Notes: a model not told the origin generated them from the letters alone. Positions 23,695 to 32,595 are shown, counted from the stretch's first letter. The stretch: 38,284 nt of DNA from Solirubrobacteraceae bacterium (GCA_030151725.1 JASLDD010000061.1:1-38284), one strand, 5' to 3'. A program made the numbers and translations.

Positions 23695-24090
23695 ATGTCG
23701 ATGATCGGCGATGACATTCACAGGAAGGCTTCTGCGCCCGTAGCGGTTGCCGATGCGACCCCTGCGCCGGCCCCGCGGGAGGAGCGCTCAGATCTTGCTC
23801 GCCGCCGCGATCGGCTGGCAGCTGAGGTGACAGAGCTCCACTGGGATCTCGGTGGCTTGGCCTACGAGATGGCAATCCGCGACCACTTCCGTCTCGACGT
23901 GCTAGTGCGGCGCGCCGCCGTGCTCCAAGAGCGCGATGGCGAGCTGGCGGAGGTCGAGCGACTGCTGCGCATGGAGGCCGAGGGGACTGCTGGGAGCTGC
24001 CCGCAGTGCTCGGCTCCGCACAGCCGCGGCGCGGTCTTCTGCTGGCAGTGCGGGACGGCTCTGATGGAGCGGATGTCGAGCGCCGGATGA
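23695..24090 (+). CDS. Coiled-coil protein with C-terminal zinc ribbon
   Basis: This 131-residue protein has a disordered Ala/Pro N-terminus, an alpha-helical Arg/Glu/Leu-rich middle (about 30-97) likely to form a coiled coil, and a C-terminal zinc ribbon CPQC-X13-CWQCG (about 102-121). There is no signal peptide or membrane helix. It starts at ATG 23695 (ATG 23701 is an alternative) and its TGA overlaps the ATG of the zinc-ribbon phosphoesterase gene (ATGA at 24087-24090), so the two are co-translated. It may act as an adaptor that joins the two ribbon-bearing membrane proteins. I do not recognise a characterised homologue. Confidence 0.7.
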   Translation: MSMIGDDIHRKASAPVAVADATPAPAPREERSDLARRRDRLAAEVTELHWDLGGLAYEMAIRDHFRLDVLVRRAAVLQERDGELAEVERLLRMEAEGTAGSCPQCSAPHSRGAVFCWQCGTALMERMSSAG

Positions 24091-25673
24091 GCGCCGGGTG
24101 CAGGGAGTGCGGTGCTCCTCTCGCTGAGGACCAACGCTATTGCCTGGTGTGTGGGGCCCGAGCCGGGGCGCAGAGTGAGCTTCTGAAGGTGCTCCAGCGA
24201 CGGATCGCCGCGGACGAGCCCCCCGCCGTCTCACCCGCGGATCCCCCAATCGCGGGTAGAGGCACCTCGGGGGGTGTGCTCCTTCCCTCGCCGATGATCT
24301 CAGCCTTGCTGTTTGCCGTGTTCCTGGGCTTTGGCGTGCTGATGGGCTCGGCTGGAGGATCGCGCGTGGGGGACACGCTGGCGGCCTCGTCGCGGAGGCT
24401 CAAGGTGGTCATCCCGGCGCCCGCGCCCTCCTCGTCGACTGCTCCCGGCGGCGAAAGGACGCCTGTGAGCGAACCCGAAGCCCCAGAAAGCGAACCGACA
24501 CCCACGCCCGAACCGGCTGAAGCGTCGCCTGCGAAGAGCACCCCTTCCGCCGCTCCAGCTCCGGCAAGCTCGCAGAGCGCCCCAGCCAAACCGGGCCACA
24601 GCGAAGCCGCGGCTCCCGCGACGAAGCTGCCGCCGATCAAGCACGTGTTCGTGATCATGCTCTCCGATCAGCCGTATGCGGCTGTGTTCGGCCCCAGCTC
24701 CACCGCGCGCTACCTCGCGGGGCCACTCGAGCATCGCGGCACGCTGCTCGTCCGCTATGACGCCGTCGCCCACGAAGAGCTGGCCAACGAGATCGCGCTG
24801 CTGAGCGGGCAGGGCCCCACGGTCGCGACAGCGGCAAACTGCCCCAGCTACACAGACATCGCGCCCACGAGCACGGCGGCCGACGAACAGGTCCTGGGTG
24901 AAGGGTGCATCTATCCGGCGGCCACGCAGACCCTCCCCGGCGAGCTGGCAGCAAAGCACCTCACGTGGAAGGCCTATGTACAGGGCACAGACGAAACCGG
25001 CGCGAGCGCCACAGCCTGCTCGCATCCGGTCGTGGGCGCAGCCGACCCGAGCGCGGATGAGGCTTTGGGCACAGGGCCATATGCCACGTTCGCCAACCCG
25101 TTCGTGTACTTCACGGCGATCTCCAGCTCTCCCCGGTGCGCAACCGAGGATGTGGGGCTGAGCGCGCTGAAGAAAGATCTGGCGAGCCCCTCGAGCACCC
25201 CCAATTTCACTTACATCGCCCCAGATCGCTGTCACGACGGAAATCCGACACCGTGCACCGCCGGAGCGAGCGCGGGCATGGTCCCGGCCAACGGATTCCT
25301 CGAAATGGTGGTCCCCGAGATCATGGCCTCGAAGGCCTACAAGCAGGGCGGTCTCCTCGCGATCACCGTTGATGAGGCGCCCTCGAGCGGCGCATTCGCC
25401 GACTCGAGCAGCTGCTGCGGTCAGCCGAGCTTCCCCAACCTGCCGCCCGCGAGCTCGCCGACGGGTCTCTCGCCCCGTGGCGGTGGGACGGTGGGAGCGC
25501 TTCTGCTCTCGCCATACCTCAAAGGCGCCACCACCAACCAGGAACCGTATAACCACTTCTCTTTGCTGAAGACGTTCGAGGATCTGTTCTCTGTGAAGCA
25601 CCTCGGGTATGCGGCCCTGCCGACGGTCAAGCCGCTGGAAACCGCGATGTTCAGCTCGCGCAAGCTGCCCTGA
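24087..25673 (+). CDS. Zinc-ribbon membrane-anchored phosphoesterase-like protein
   Basis: This 528-residue protein begins with a zinc ribbon (CREC-X14-CLVCG) at residues 5-26. Then come a linker, a membrane helix (ISALLFAVFLGFGVLMGSA, about 71-89), a long Pro/Ala/Glu linker and a C-terminal phosphoesterase domain of the acid phosphatase / phospholipase C type (PF04185-like), from HVFVIMLSDQPYAAVFG (about 185) to GGTVGALLLSPYLKG and YNHFSLLKTFEDLF. The usual metal-binding Glu-Asn of the first motif (MENXSY) is replaced by Ser-Asp, so the activity may be altered or lost. The domain would face outside and the ribbon inside. The ATG at 24087 overlaps the upstream stop; a longer frame to 24006 is less likely. 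Confidence 0.78.
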   Translation: MSAGCRECGAPLAEDQRYCLVCGARAGAQSELLKVLQRRIAADEPPAVSPADPPIAGRGTSGGVLLPSPMISALLFAVFLGFGVLMGSAGGSRVGDTLAASSRRLKVVIPAPAPSSSTAPGGERTPVSEPEAPESEPTPTPEPAEASPAKSTPSAAPAPASSQSAPAKPGHSEAAAPATKLPPIKHVFVIMLSDQPYAAVFGPSSTARYLAGPLEHRGTLLVRYDAVAHEELANEIALLSGQGPTVATAANCPSYTDIAPTSTAADEQVLGEGCIYPAATQTLPGELAAKHLTWKAYVQGTDETGASATACSHPVVGAADPSADEALGTGPYATFANPFVYFTAISSSPRCATEDVGLSALKKDLASPSSTPNFTYIAPDRCHDGNPTPCTAGASAGMVPANGFLEMVVPEIMASKAYKQGGLLAITVDEAPSSGAFADSSSCCGQPSFPNLPPASSPTGLSPRGGGTVGALLLSPYLKGATTNQEPYNHFSLLKTFEDLFSVKHLGYAALPTVKPLETAMFSSRKLP

Positions 25674-25676
25674 GCG

Positions 25677-28277
25677 TCAGGCGCCCGGATACTGGACGGT
25701 GAGCAGGCGCGGGTAGTCGGTGGCGGCGAATTCAAAGACGGCTGTGCCGCCTTCGCGGGAGACGAGGCGCGCAGGCGTCGATTCCTTCAGGAGTGGGTCA
25801 TATGCGCTCACGGATGGAGCGCCACCGCCTTCGGGGAGGTTGGCGAGCGTGATCTTGAAGTTCTCGTTGGGCAGATCGAAACGCTGGATGTCCGTCTGCG
25901 GCGCGTGTGGTTCATAGAGGGTCAGCAGGTCGCGAGTCATCACGTACACGGGGATCACAAAGCGGGTGGGCGATGACTGAAACGGCAGTACCGCCAGCAC
26001 GTCGCGGTCATACAGCGATGGATGGGCGCTGGTGCCGTCGCCGGCGAACTGCGCGTGATTTCCCTGCTGGGCGATCGAGCGCAGTTCGAGCTGGCGTGCC
26101 TGCCCGCTCGGCCCAGGTCCCGCGAACGCGGCGAGCATGTCGTGCAGGGCACCCATCGTTTCCCCGCCGAGCTGATCGCCGGGGTATGTCTGGGGGTCCG
26201 ATTCGGCCGCCGCGAAGAAGCTCGGGCCGATCAGGCTGAGGCCGCCGGGCGCGGCCTTGAAGAAGTACTCGCGCGAGACGCCCTTGTTGACGTTCGAGAC
26301 GAGGCTGCGCAAGGCGACCTTGGCCTGGAAGTGTGCTCTGTCGGCGGCCGTCAGCTGGGCTGAAGTGCCGGTCTGTGGCGTCACCTCGTCGGGTCCGACG
26401 ACTGTGCCGCGGTGAGAGCCGACGTTGAACTCGGTGATCCACTTCTGCACGGGGCTGCCACCCACAGGCCCGACTTCGCGCCCGTGGGGAAAGCCGTAGA
26501 CGTCTGTGGTGAAGGGTGCGATGTCGCGCGTGAGCGTCTCGGTGGCCGTCGCCGTCAGCCAGTACTCGGGGAACAACGACTGGAACGTGGGGACGAACAG
26601 CGGTGTGTAGCTCTTCTTGGTGGAGGTGTCGCGAGCGCCGAGCGCGTTGATCGGCCGCACGCGCGCTTCGCGGTAGGCGGACGGGAAGCTCTTGGCGCCG
26701 GTGTATGGGTGCTTGCTCAGGGCGGTCAGCCCGAGCGGTGCGTCGGCGCCGGAGGGAAAGGGTGTCTGGCTGGCGAAGCCGTCGGTGATGCCGACCGCGG
26801 GAGAGAGGCCGTTGGCGGGGTTGCGGATCAGCGCCACGGTTTCTTCGAGCAGCGCTCGGCGTATCAGTTTGCTCACGAGCCGTACTTTGGCGCGGCCCGG
26901 GTTTGAGGAGGAGCGCCGCACGGGGGCGCTTTCTTCGGCTTCCCCTTCTGCTTCTGCTTCGGCTTCGCTTTCAGCTTCGGCTTCTATTTCGGCGGGGTCT
27001 TCGGCTTCTGCCTGGCTTTCGGTTTCTGCCTGACTTTCGGCTTCCGCTTCGCCTGTGCCTTCGCTGCTCTGCGAGTAATAGTGTTCGGAGTTCAGGAACT
27101 GCGAGCCGAATGTGAGCTCGTTCCAGACCTCGATGTCATAGCCCCCGGGCCCGACGATCGCGGAGGCGGCGTTGCAGACGGCGCGCACGTAGCTCAGCCA
27201 GCCGGCGAGCGTTTCGTGGAAGCTCGGGTTGGGCTGTCCGCCCGCGAGTAGGGGCGCCTGGAAGGGCGCGTAGCGCAGGGTGCTCGCGCCGTGGCTACCG
27301 GCGGGCAGCGGGTGCAGTAGTGGCCGGGAGAGCGTGGCTACGTCGTGGGAGTTGACCCCCGTGATGAGGACGTCGGGGCTGCCGCCGAAGGTGAGCGAGT
27401 TGAAGCCGGTCTTGCCAGGGATCACGAGGGCGGCGCTGGCGGGTGTGAGCGTGACCGATTGGGCGCCGGCAGGGACCGCGGAGACGGTTTCCAGTTTGAG
27501 GTGAAGCAGGGGTCCTGGGTCGCCGCTGTTGGCGTTCAGGACGATCAACGGCCGCAGGCCATACTTGTGCAGCGCGCTCAGTCGGGTGGTGATGCCGGCC
27601 ATGTTCGTGGCCTTGAATTCAGTGGGGTTGGCGTAGGAGATGGCATCCCAGTTGATCGCCAGCCGCGCGAGCGTGAAGCCGCTGTCGTGGAGCAGATGGG
27701 CGGTGGGTTCGGCGACGGCGGGGTCGGCGGGGAAGGCGATCCCCAGTGCTTCCTGCAGGCGGGAGGCCGGCAGCGTGTCGAGGTAGGCGCGCCATGGCTG
27801 CAGCCAGAAGGAGCGCTTGCCGAAGGGGACATCGGTCAGGAAGCGGGGATCGATCGTGTCGAGGACCGTTTCGCCGGAGTCCGCGGGGAGGTTGCCGCTG
27901 GCGGCTTCGACGGGTTCTTCTTCTTCGGGTTCCGCCACGCGTTTGCCCGAGCCTTCTTTCGGCTTGCTCGGTGGTGTGACACGGGTCTTCGCGGCTGCGA
28001 TGCTCGGCGCGCTGATGGGGGTCGGCTTTGCGACCCGCGATCTCGCGGTGCGCTTGGCAACGGGCTTCACCGTCACCGGCTTTGCACAGCGCGCGCGGCG
28101 GGCGGACGTGCGCCGGGCGGTGCAATGAGTGCGAGAGCCCGAGTGCGCCCGCGTGACCGGTCGGGCGCTTGCGATGAGGGGTGCCGTCAGGGCGAAGACG
28201 ATCGCCAGAGCACCGAGAGTGAGCAAGGGGATCGCACGGCTGGGGCGTCGCCTGAGGAATGGGGGGAGTGTGAGCAT
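25677..28277 (-). CDS. Large secreted glycoside-hydrolase-like protein with acidic insert
   Basis: This 866-residue protein has a signal-anchor or signal peptide (basic start, hydrophobic core at about 16-36), a low-complexity Arg/Ala/Lys region, and a clan-A-like TIM-barrel core. The core shows the strand TLARLAINWDAIS, the putative acid/base motif EVWNE (Glu387) and a putative nucleophile ITEFN (Glu616), as in GH39/GH5-type enzymes. Two inserts interrupt it: a beta-rich module (about 260-340) and a Glu/Ala-rich tract (406-449) just after the acid/base motif. A C-terminal beta domain follows. I can assign it to the glycosidase clan only tentatively; the substrate might be an extracellular polysaccharide, perhaps the locus's own product. 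It is convergent with the phosphoesterase gene (3-base gap). Confidence 0.7.
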   Translation of the reverse strand: MLTLPPFLRRRPSRAIPLLTLGALAIVFALTAPLIASARPVTRAHSGSRTHCTARRTSARRARCAKPVTVKPVAKRTARSRVAKPTPISAPSIAAAKTRVTPPSKPKEGSGKRVAEPEEEEPVEAASGNLPADSGETVLDTIDPRFLTDVPFGKRSFWLQPWRAYLDTLPASRLQEALGIAFPADPAVAEPTAHLLHDSGFTLARLAINWDAISYANPTEFKATNMAGITTRLSALHKYGLRPLIVLNANSGDPGPLLHLKLETVSAVPAGAQSVTLTPASAALVIPGKTGFNSLTFGGSPDVLITGVNSHDVATLSRPLLHPLPAGSHGASTLRYAPFQAPLLAGGQPNPSFHETLAGWLSYVRAVCNAASAIVGPGGYDIEVWNELTFGSQFLNSEHYYSQSSEGTGEAEAESQAETESQAEAEDPAEIEAEAESEAEAEAEGEAEESAPVRRSSSNPGRAKVRLVSKLIRRALLEETVALIRNPANGLSPAVGITDGFASQTPFPSGADAPLGLTALSKHPYTGAKSFPSAYREARVRPINALGARDTSTKKSYTPLFVPTFQSLFPEYWLTATATETLTRDIAPFTTDVYGFPHGREVGPVGGSPVQKWITEFNVGSHRGTVVGPDEVTPQTGTSAQLTAADRAHFQAKVALRSLVSNVNKGVSREYFFKAAPGGLSLIGPSFFAAAESDPQTYPGDQLGGETMGALHDMLAAFAGPGPSGQARQLELRSIAQQGNHAQFAGDGTSAHPSLYDRDVLAVLPFQSSPTRFVIPVYVMTRDLLTLYEPHAPQTDIQRFDLPNENFKITLANLPEGGGAPSVSAYDPLLKESTPARLVSREGGTAVFEFAATDYPRLLTVQYPGA
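26932..27060. repeat. Glu/Ala-coding low-complexity repeat
   Basis: On the minus strand this stretch encodes the alternating Glu-Ala/Glu-Ser tract of the glycosidase-like protein. On the plus strand it is visible as many imperfect copies of GCTTCG/GCTTCT. It is likely prone to length change. Confidence 0.7.
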
Positions 28278-28377
28278 CTTCTCTGGCTGGGCGCCCGGGG
28301 GGCTTCCTGGCCAAGAGATCGACGCTCCCTTAGAAGTGCATTACGCCTTGCAACGTGTACGGACGTTCGTCTGGTTG
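28278..28377. other. Intergenic region upstream of the glycosidase-like gene
   Basis: This 100-base gap separates two minus-strand genes. On the minus strand a TTGCAA and a TAAGGG occur 15 bases apart about 40 bases before the ATG at 28277, a weak promoter candidate. No terminator hairpin with a T-tract was seen. Confidence 0.3.
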
Positions 28378-29124
28378 TCAGATGCTCGGCGCGAGCGCCT
28401 GCTCGTAGGTGACGGCCTCGCGCAGTGGCGCGCTGCGCCCCAGCACCCACTCGAGCGCCAGCATCTGGCGCGGGTGCTCGAGCGTTGCGGGATGCAGATC
28501 GAGGCGAAGCGTCTGACCGCAGAGCACGCCGCCTGCCCGGATCAGGGCGGGGGAGAGCAGCCGCCCGAGGGCGCTGTCGGCGCCCATGCCCCAGGCGGGC
28601 GCGAGGCGCTGGCGCTCGCCGCCGTCCCCGAGATCGAGGGTTGGATGCAGCCGCAGCAGGCCTGCCCACCAGCGAAAGCGCCGCGGCAGCACACGGCGCA
28701 GCTGCGGCGTGTAGGCATAGGCGGGAGCGACGAAGCCGTCGGGCTCGACGCCGGCGAGCTTGAGCACACGCCAGCCGGCCTCGACGGCCCGCCGGGTCTC
28801 GGCATCGTCGAGGCCCACGAACTCGGCCGCGCGCCGTCCGCGCATAGGGGTGAGCTGCGTCCGGGTGGAGCCGCGCAGGTGCTGGTGCTGAAAGCCGTGC
28901 TGGGCGATCGAGTCGCCCGCCGTTCGGCGCTCGCGCAGCCACTCGATCATCTCGGGGGAGCGCTCTCCGAGCGGGTGCAGGTCGCGCGCGGGGATCACCA
29001 GGAGAGTTACACGGGCGATGCCGTGATCGGCGAGCCAGTCGCGGATCAGCGCGCAGCGCTCGAACGTCGCGGGCTCCACGTCGTGGAGCGCCACGGCGAT
29101 CGTCGCTCTCCTCCTAGGCCGCAC
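28378..29124 (-). CDS. DUF2334 / polysaccharide deacetylase-like protein
   Basis: This protein of about 248 residues begins its core with ATIAVALHDVEPATFERC, where His-Asp matches the first metal-binding motif of NodB-like deacetylases of the DUF2334 group, then VTLLVIPARD and a QHGFQHQH motif that provides the second pair of His residues. Family members remove acetyl groups from, or otherwise act on, cell-surface sugars; the group's biochemistry is poorly defined. GTG at 29124 overlaps the end of the upstream PHP-glycosyltransferase gene by 11 bases; an AGGAGG (minus strand of 29110-29115) precedes a further GTG at 29094, so the start may be 30 bases shorter. A longer frame to 29220 is unlikely because of the overlap. 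No signal peptide, so the protein is cytoplasmic. Confidence 0.75.
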   Translation of the reverse strand: MRPRRRATIAVALHDVEPATFERCALIRDWLADHGIARVTLLVIPARDLHPLGERSPEMIEWLRERRTAGDSIAQHGFQHQHLRGSTRTQLTPMRGRRAAEFVGLDDAETRRAVEAGWRVLKLAGVEPDGFVAPAYAYTPQLRRVLPRRFRWWAGLLRLHPTLDLGDGGERQRLAPAWGMGADSALGRLLSPALIRAGGVLCGQTLRLDLHPATLEHPRQMLALEWVLGRSAPLREAVTYEQALAPSI

Positions 29125-31453
29125 GCTCTGCCTCGCTGAACCCCGTCCCGAGCACGCCTGCGTAGCTCTGCGCCAGTCGCCACAGGGCACGATCCCATGT
29201 GCGCTCCGCAGCGGCCGCAACGCCGGCCCGTGCGAGGCGCTCGCGCAGTAGCGGCGAGGCGGCGAGCTCCAGCACCGCCGCTGCGAGGGACTCGGGGTCG
29301 GCTGCGCATAGCAGCCCGCTGACGCGGTCCTCGATCAACGACACCGGGCCTCCCTCGGCCACGGCCACGACTGCAAGCCCGCTGGCCTGGGCCTCGAGGA
29401 TCACCTGACCGAACGTGTCGGTCGCGCTGGGGAACAGGAAGATGTCAGCGGCGCTGTAGGCACCTGGGAGCGCGTCGCCCTCGAGCCAGCCGAGGAAGGT
29501 GGCGCTGTCGCCGAGGCGCTCGCGCAGATAGGTCTCCTCGGGGCCGCCGCCGGCGAGAAGCAGGCGCAGGCGTGGCTCGCGCGAGCGGGCGAGCAGGAAG
29601 GCGTCGGCGAGTAGCTCGACGCCCTTCTCGCGGGTTATGCGCCCTGAGTACATGACGGTGAGCCCATCGGAGCCCTGGCTCTCGTGAGGCAGGAAGCGCG
29701 CGGTGTCCACGCCGCGGTCCCAGCGCACGACGCGCTGCTCCTCGACCCCGAGTGCGCCGAGCGCGCTGTCGGCGGCCGGGGAGGGGGAGAGGACGACGTC
29801 ACAGGCCCCGTAGAAGGCGCTGACCGCCATGTCCATGGCCGCAGCCAGGCGCTGCTCGCCGGAGCGCAGCGCCGCGTAGGAGCTCAGCTCGGTGTGGTAG
29901 CTGCCGACGAGCGGCAGCGCCAGGGCGCGAGCGAGCAGCGCGCCGGCGATCCCGACGGGCCCGGGCGTGCAGACGTGGACGGCGTCGAAGCGACCCTCGG
30001 CGAGGGTTTGCACAGCCGCGGGGAGGCTGGGCACGCCGATGCGCAGACCCGGATAGAAGGGGACCTCGATTTCTGCCACGGCGGACAGGCGCCGATCGAC
30101 CTCTGGGTCGGTGCCGAGGATCTCGATCTCGAAGCCGGGCACGCCACGCTGGCGGATCTCGTCGATCGTGCGGGCGACCCCATGGGTCGAGCCGATGCCG
30201 TCGACCATGATTGCTACCCGCGGCGTCTCGCCGTCGTGCCTGCGGGGGTGAGCTCGATCCAAGGACACGCGACCATGTCCGGCGGAGTAGGGGATGGCGG
30301 CCAGCTTGGCCTGCTCGCTGGCGAGAAAGGCGCTGGCCGGTGCGTAAGGGATGGCGGCGATGCTGGCTTCGAAGAGACCCTCGGCCGCCGCGAGCAGGTC
30401 GGCGCCGGCGCCGGCGGCGCCGAGGGCGCCCTGGACGGCCGTTCGCAGCTTGCGCTCGTGTATGCGGCAGGCGCGTCGATAGAGCCCGGCGTGGCTGAAG
30501 CTCTCGTCTTGCATCATCTCGAGCAGGCTGCGCTCGTCGAGGTGGTCAAGGCCGACGGCGCTCAGCCAGGCGCGCAGCAGGCAGCGCCCGTCCTCGGGCG
30601 AGAGATCGCTGCCGACGGCGCCGTGGCGCGCGTCACCCTCGCGGAGCAGGCGGCGCATCATCGTCAGGACCTTCAGCGGATCGGGCGGCGAAGCGCTGCC
30701 CTGCAAGCCGAGCGAGCGCAGTGCAAGCGCGATCGCGGCGTGGGCCCACTTGGCGGCGCTGCCCTGGGCGCCCCGGGCGAGCACGTCTCCGCCACGCAGG
30801 TGGGCGAGGAACTCGGCGGGTGAGGCGGCGGGAGGCGATTCTGTGAAGGTCCGCCCGATGTCCACTCCGGCGTGATCGTCTGAGCCGCCGATCCCGATGC
30901 CATCCCGGGTCACGACATAGGTGGCGGCGGGGCCGTTGAGCTCGGGGGCGCGAGCGCCGTTGCGGGTCTCCCACACGCTGAACAGCTCGGCCAGACGGCG
31001 ACGGTGGGCTGTGGTGAGCGGGGCGGCGACGGTGTAGTAGGGGTGCGCCAGCGCGCAGGCGATCTCGCGCTCCTGCAGGTAGGCGGCGCACGTCTCCACG
31101 TCGCCGCTGTGGGCCTGCAGCCATTCGTGATCGTCGGGCGTGATGTCGTAGCAGAGGACGTGTACGGCCTGGGGTTGACCACGAAAGCTCGCTGTCAGCT
31201 CCTCCGAGACGAACACGTCGGGACGGTCGGCGATCTCGAGGGCCCCGGCGATCGTGTCGTGGTCGGTGATCGTCACGAAGTCCATGCCGCGGCGCTTGGC
31301 GAGGGCATAGAGCTCCTCGGGTGGGGTGGCGCACTCGGGCAGGCCGAGAGCCCGTTGGACGCCGAGTCGCGACTCCTGTGAGGCGGTTGAGTGGCAGTGC
31401 AAATCCACCCGCGCGTTCTGGGGTGTCTGTGTCTTGGTCTCTATCTCGTTCAT
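29114..31453 (-). CDS. PHP-domain / GT4 glycosyltransferase fusion
   Basis: This 779-residue protein joins two enzymes. Residues 15-280 form a PHP-type metal-dependent phosphoesterase with DLHCHST (17-23), TDHDT (63-67), a later AHPYY and a GGSDDHAG motif. Residues 390-779 form a GT4 glycosyltransferase with VAIMVDGIGSTHGVARTI, VMYSGRITREKGVELL and the donor element DTFGQVILEAQASG. A helical linker joins them. PHP domains hydrolyse phosphate esters, and the GT4 half resembles mannosyltransferases of the PimB/MgtA type. The fusion could process a phosphorylated sugar or lipid before or after transfer. ATG 31453 is preferred over a TTG at 31474. Operon with the DUF2334 gene; divergent from uppP. 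Confidence 0.85.
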   Translation of the reverse strand: MNEIETKTQTPQNARVDLHCHSTASQESRLGVQRALGLPECATPPEELYALAKRRGMDFVTITDHDTIAGALEIADRPDVFVSEELTASFRGQPQAVHVLCYDITPDDHEWLQAHSGDVETCAAYLQEREIACALAHPYYTVAAPLTTAHRRRLAELFSVWETRNGARAPELNGPAATYVVTRDGIGIGGSDDHAGVDIGRTFTESPPAASPAEFLAHLRGGDVLARGAQGSAAKWAHAAIALALRSLGLQGSASPPDPLKVLTMMRRLLREGDARHGAVGSDLSPEDGRCLLRAWLSAVGLDHLDERSLLEMMQDESFSHAGLYRRACRIHERKLRTAVQGALGAAGAGADLLAAAEGLFEASIAAIPYAPASAFLASEQAKLAAIPYSAGHGRVSLDRAHPRRHDGETPRVAIMVDGIGSTHGVARTIDEIRQRGVPGFEIEILGTDPEVDRRLSAVAEIEVPFYPGLRIGVPSLPAAVQTLAEGRFDAVHVCTPGPVGIAGALLARALALPLVGSYHTELSSYAALRSGEQRLAAAMDMAVSAFYGACDVVLSPSPAADSALGALGVEEQRVVRWDRGVDTARFLPHESQGSDGLTVMYSGRITREKGVELLADAFLLARSREPRLRLLLAGGGPEETYLRERLGDSATFLGWLEGDALPGAYSAADIFLFPSATDTFGQVILEAQASGLAVVAVAEGGPVSLIEDRVSGLLCAADPESLAAAVLELAASPLLRERLARAGVAAAAERTWDRALWRLAQSYAGVLGTGFSEAERAA

Positions 31454-31551
31454 ACCAGACAGATTTCCCTGCAAAGCCGCAGCTTTTGTGACGATGCCGC
31501 AACGATGGTGTGAAGCATCTGTAAACAGAGGGAGGACGTCAGCGGGGGCGC

Positions 31552-32517
31552 ATGGCTTCGCGCGGGAGCGGCCCAGTCAATAAGCTCTCGCGGCACTTGA
31601 TGAGCTTGTTGTCAATCTCCATCGTCGGTTCGGCTCTCAGCTACTTCCAGGCGATCGTCCTCGGGCTGCTGCAGGGCGTGAGCGAGCTGTTCCCGATATC
31701 GAGCCTCGGCCACACGGTTCTGTTCCCGACGCTGTTCGGCTGGAACGAGCTTGTCAAGGCGCAGTCGCAATCCGAGTCCTTCTGGCTGGCGTTCGTGGTG
31801 ATGCTCCACGTAGGCAGCGCCCTGGGACTGCTGGCGTACTACTGGCGCGACTGGGTGGAGATAGTCAAAGCGTTCTTCCATACGTTGGCGACGCGCCGCG
31901 TGGAGACCCCGACGGAGCGCTTGGCGTGGCTGATCATCGTGGCGAGCATCCCCGCCGGGATCATCGGCCTGGCGTTGGAGCACCAGCTGCGCACGCTGAC
32001 GGCCAAGCCTGAAGTGGCGGCTGTCTTCCTGATGATCAACGGCCTGATCCTGCTCGCGGCCGAGCGCTTCCGCCGTCGCGCGGAGGTACGTGAACTGGCC
32101 GCGCGCGAGGGCGCCAAGCAGGATGGCGCACGCGAACTGGCGACGCTCGAGTACCGCGAGGCGCTGGTGGTGGGGGTGGCTCAGTCGAGCGCCCTGGTCG
32201 CCGGGATAAGCCGCGGCGGGGTGACGATGGGTGCGGGCCTTGCACGCGGGCTCGATCACAGCGACTCGGCCCGCTTTGCGTTTCTGCTGGCGACGCCGAT
32301 CATCCTCGCGGCAGGGCTGATCAAGCTACCGGATCTGTTTGGCCATCTCGGGGACGGCGTGCGCGGACAGGCGTTCGTGGCGTGCGCGGTGGCGGCGGTC
32401 ACGGCGGTGTTCACGGTTCGTTTCCTGGTCGGCTACTTCAAAACCCGCACGCTGACGCCGTTTGCCATCTACTGCCTGCTGTTTGGGCTGGCGATGGTCA
32501 TCTACACGCAGGCGTAG
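31552..32517 (+). CDS. uppP: Undecaprenyl-diphosphatase
   Basis: This 321-residue integral membrane protein belongs to the BacA/UppP family, which dephosphorylates undecaprenyl pyrophosphate to recycle the lipid carrier for peptidoglycan and other surface glycans. Visible landmarks are the first motif QGVSELFPISSLGH (41-54), with the Glu and Ser residues of the active site, and the second motif SRGGVTMGAGLARGL. Several hydrophobic helices follow. The usual SSSGH is SSLGH here. A region of about 35 polar residues (RRRAEVRELAAREGAKQDGA) between helices is longer than in typical members. The start could also be ATG 31600, which would remove 16 residues. Bacitracin resistance is a known consequence of this activity. 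Confidence 0.93.
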   Translation: MASRGSGPVNKLSRHLMSLLSISIVGSALSYFQAIVLGLLQGVSELFPISSLGHTVLFPTLFGWNELVKAQSQSESFWLAFVVMLHVGSALGLLAYYWRDWVEIVKAFFHTLATRRVETPTERLAWLIIVASIPAGIIGLALEHQLRTLTAKPEVAAVFLMINGLILLAAERFRRRAEVRELAAREGAKQDGARELATLEYREALVVGVAQSSALVAGISRGGVTMGAGLARGLDHSDSARFAFLLATPIILAAGLIKLPDLFGHLGDGVRGQAFVACAVAAVTAVFTVRFLVGYFKTRTLTPFAIYCLLFGLAMVIYTQA

Positions 32518-32595
32518 GCGCTCTCGGATTGGGCACCTGACAGGCTGGGCGGCAGATCCCGGCTTTAGGCCCCTTGTGCACCATCATTGACGCCG

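Noticed and set aside
24300..25601. Open frame of 433 codons on the minus strand
   Set aside because: Antisense to the zinc-ribbon phosphoesterase, whose motifs are recognisable; no motif in the antisense product.
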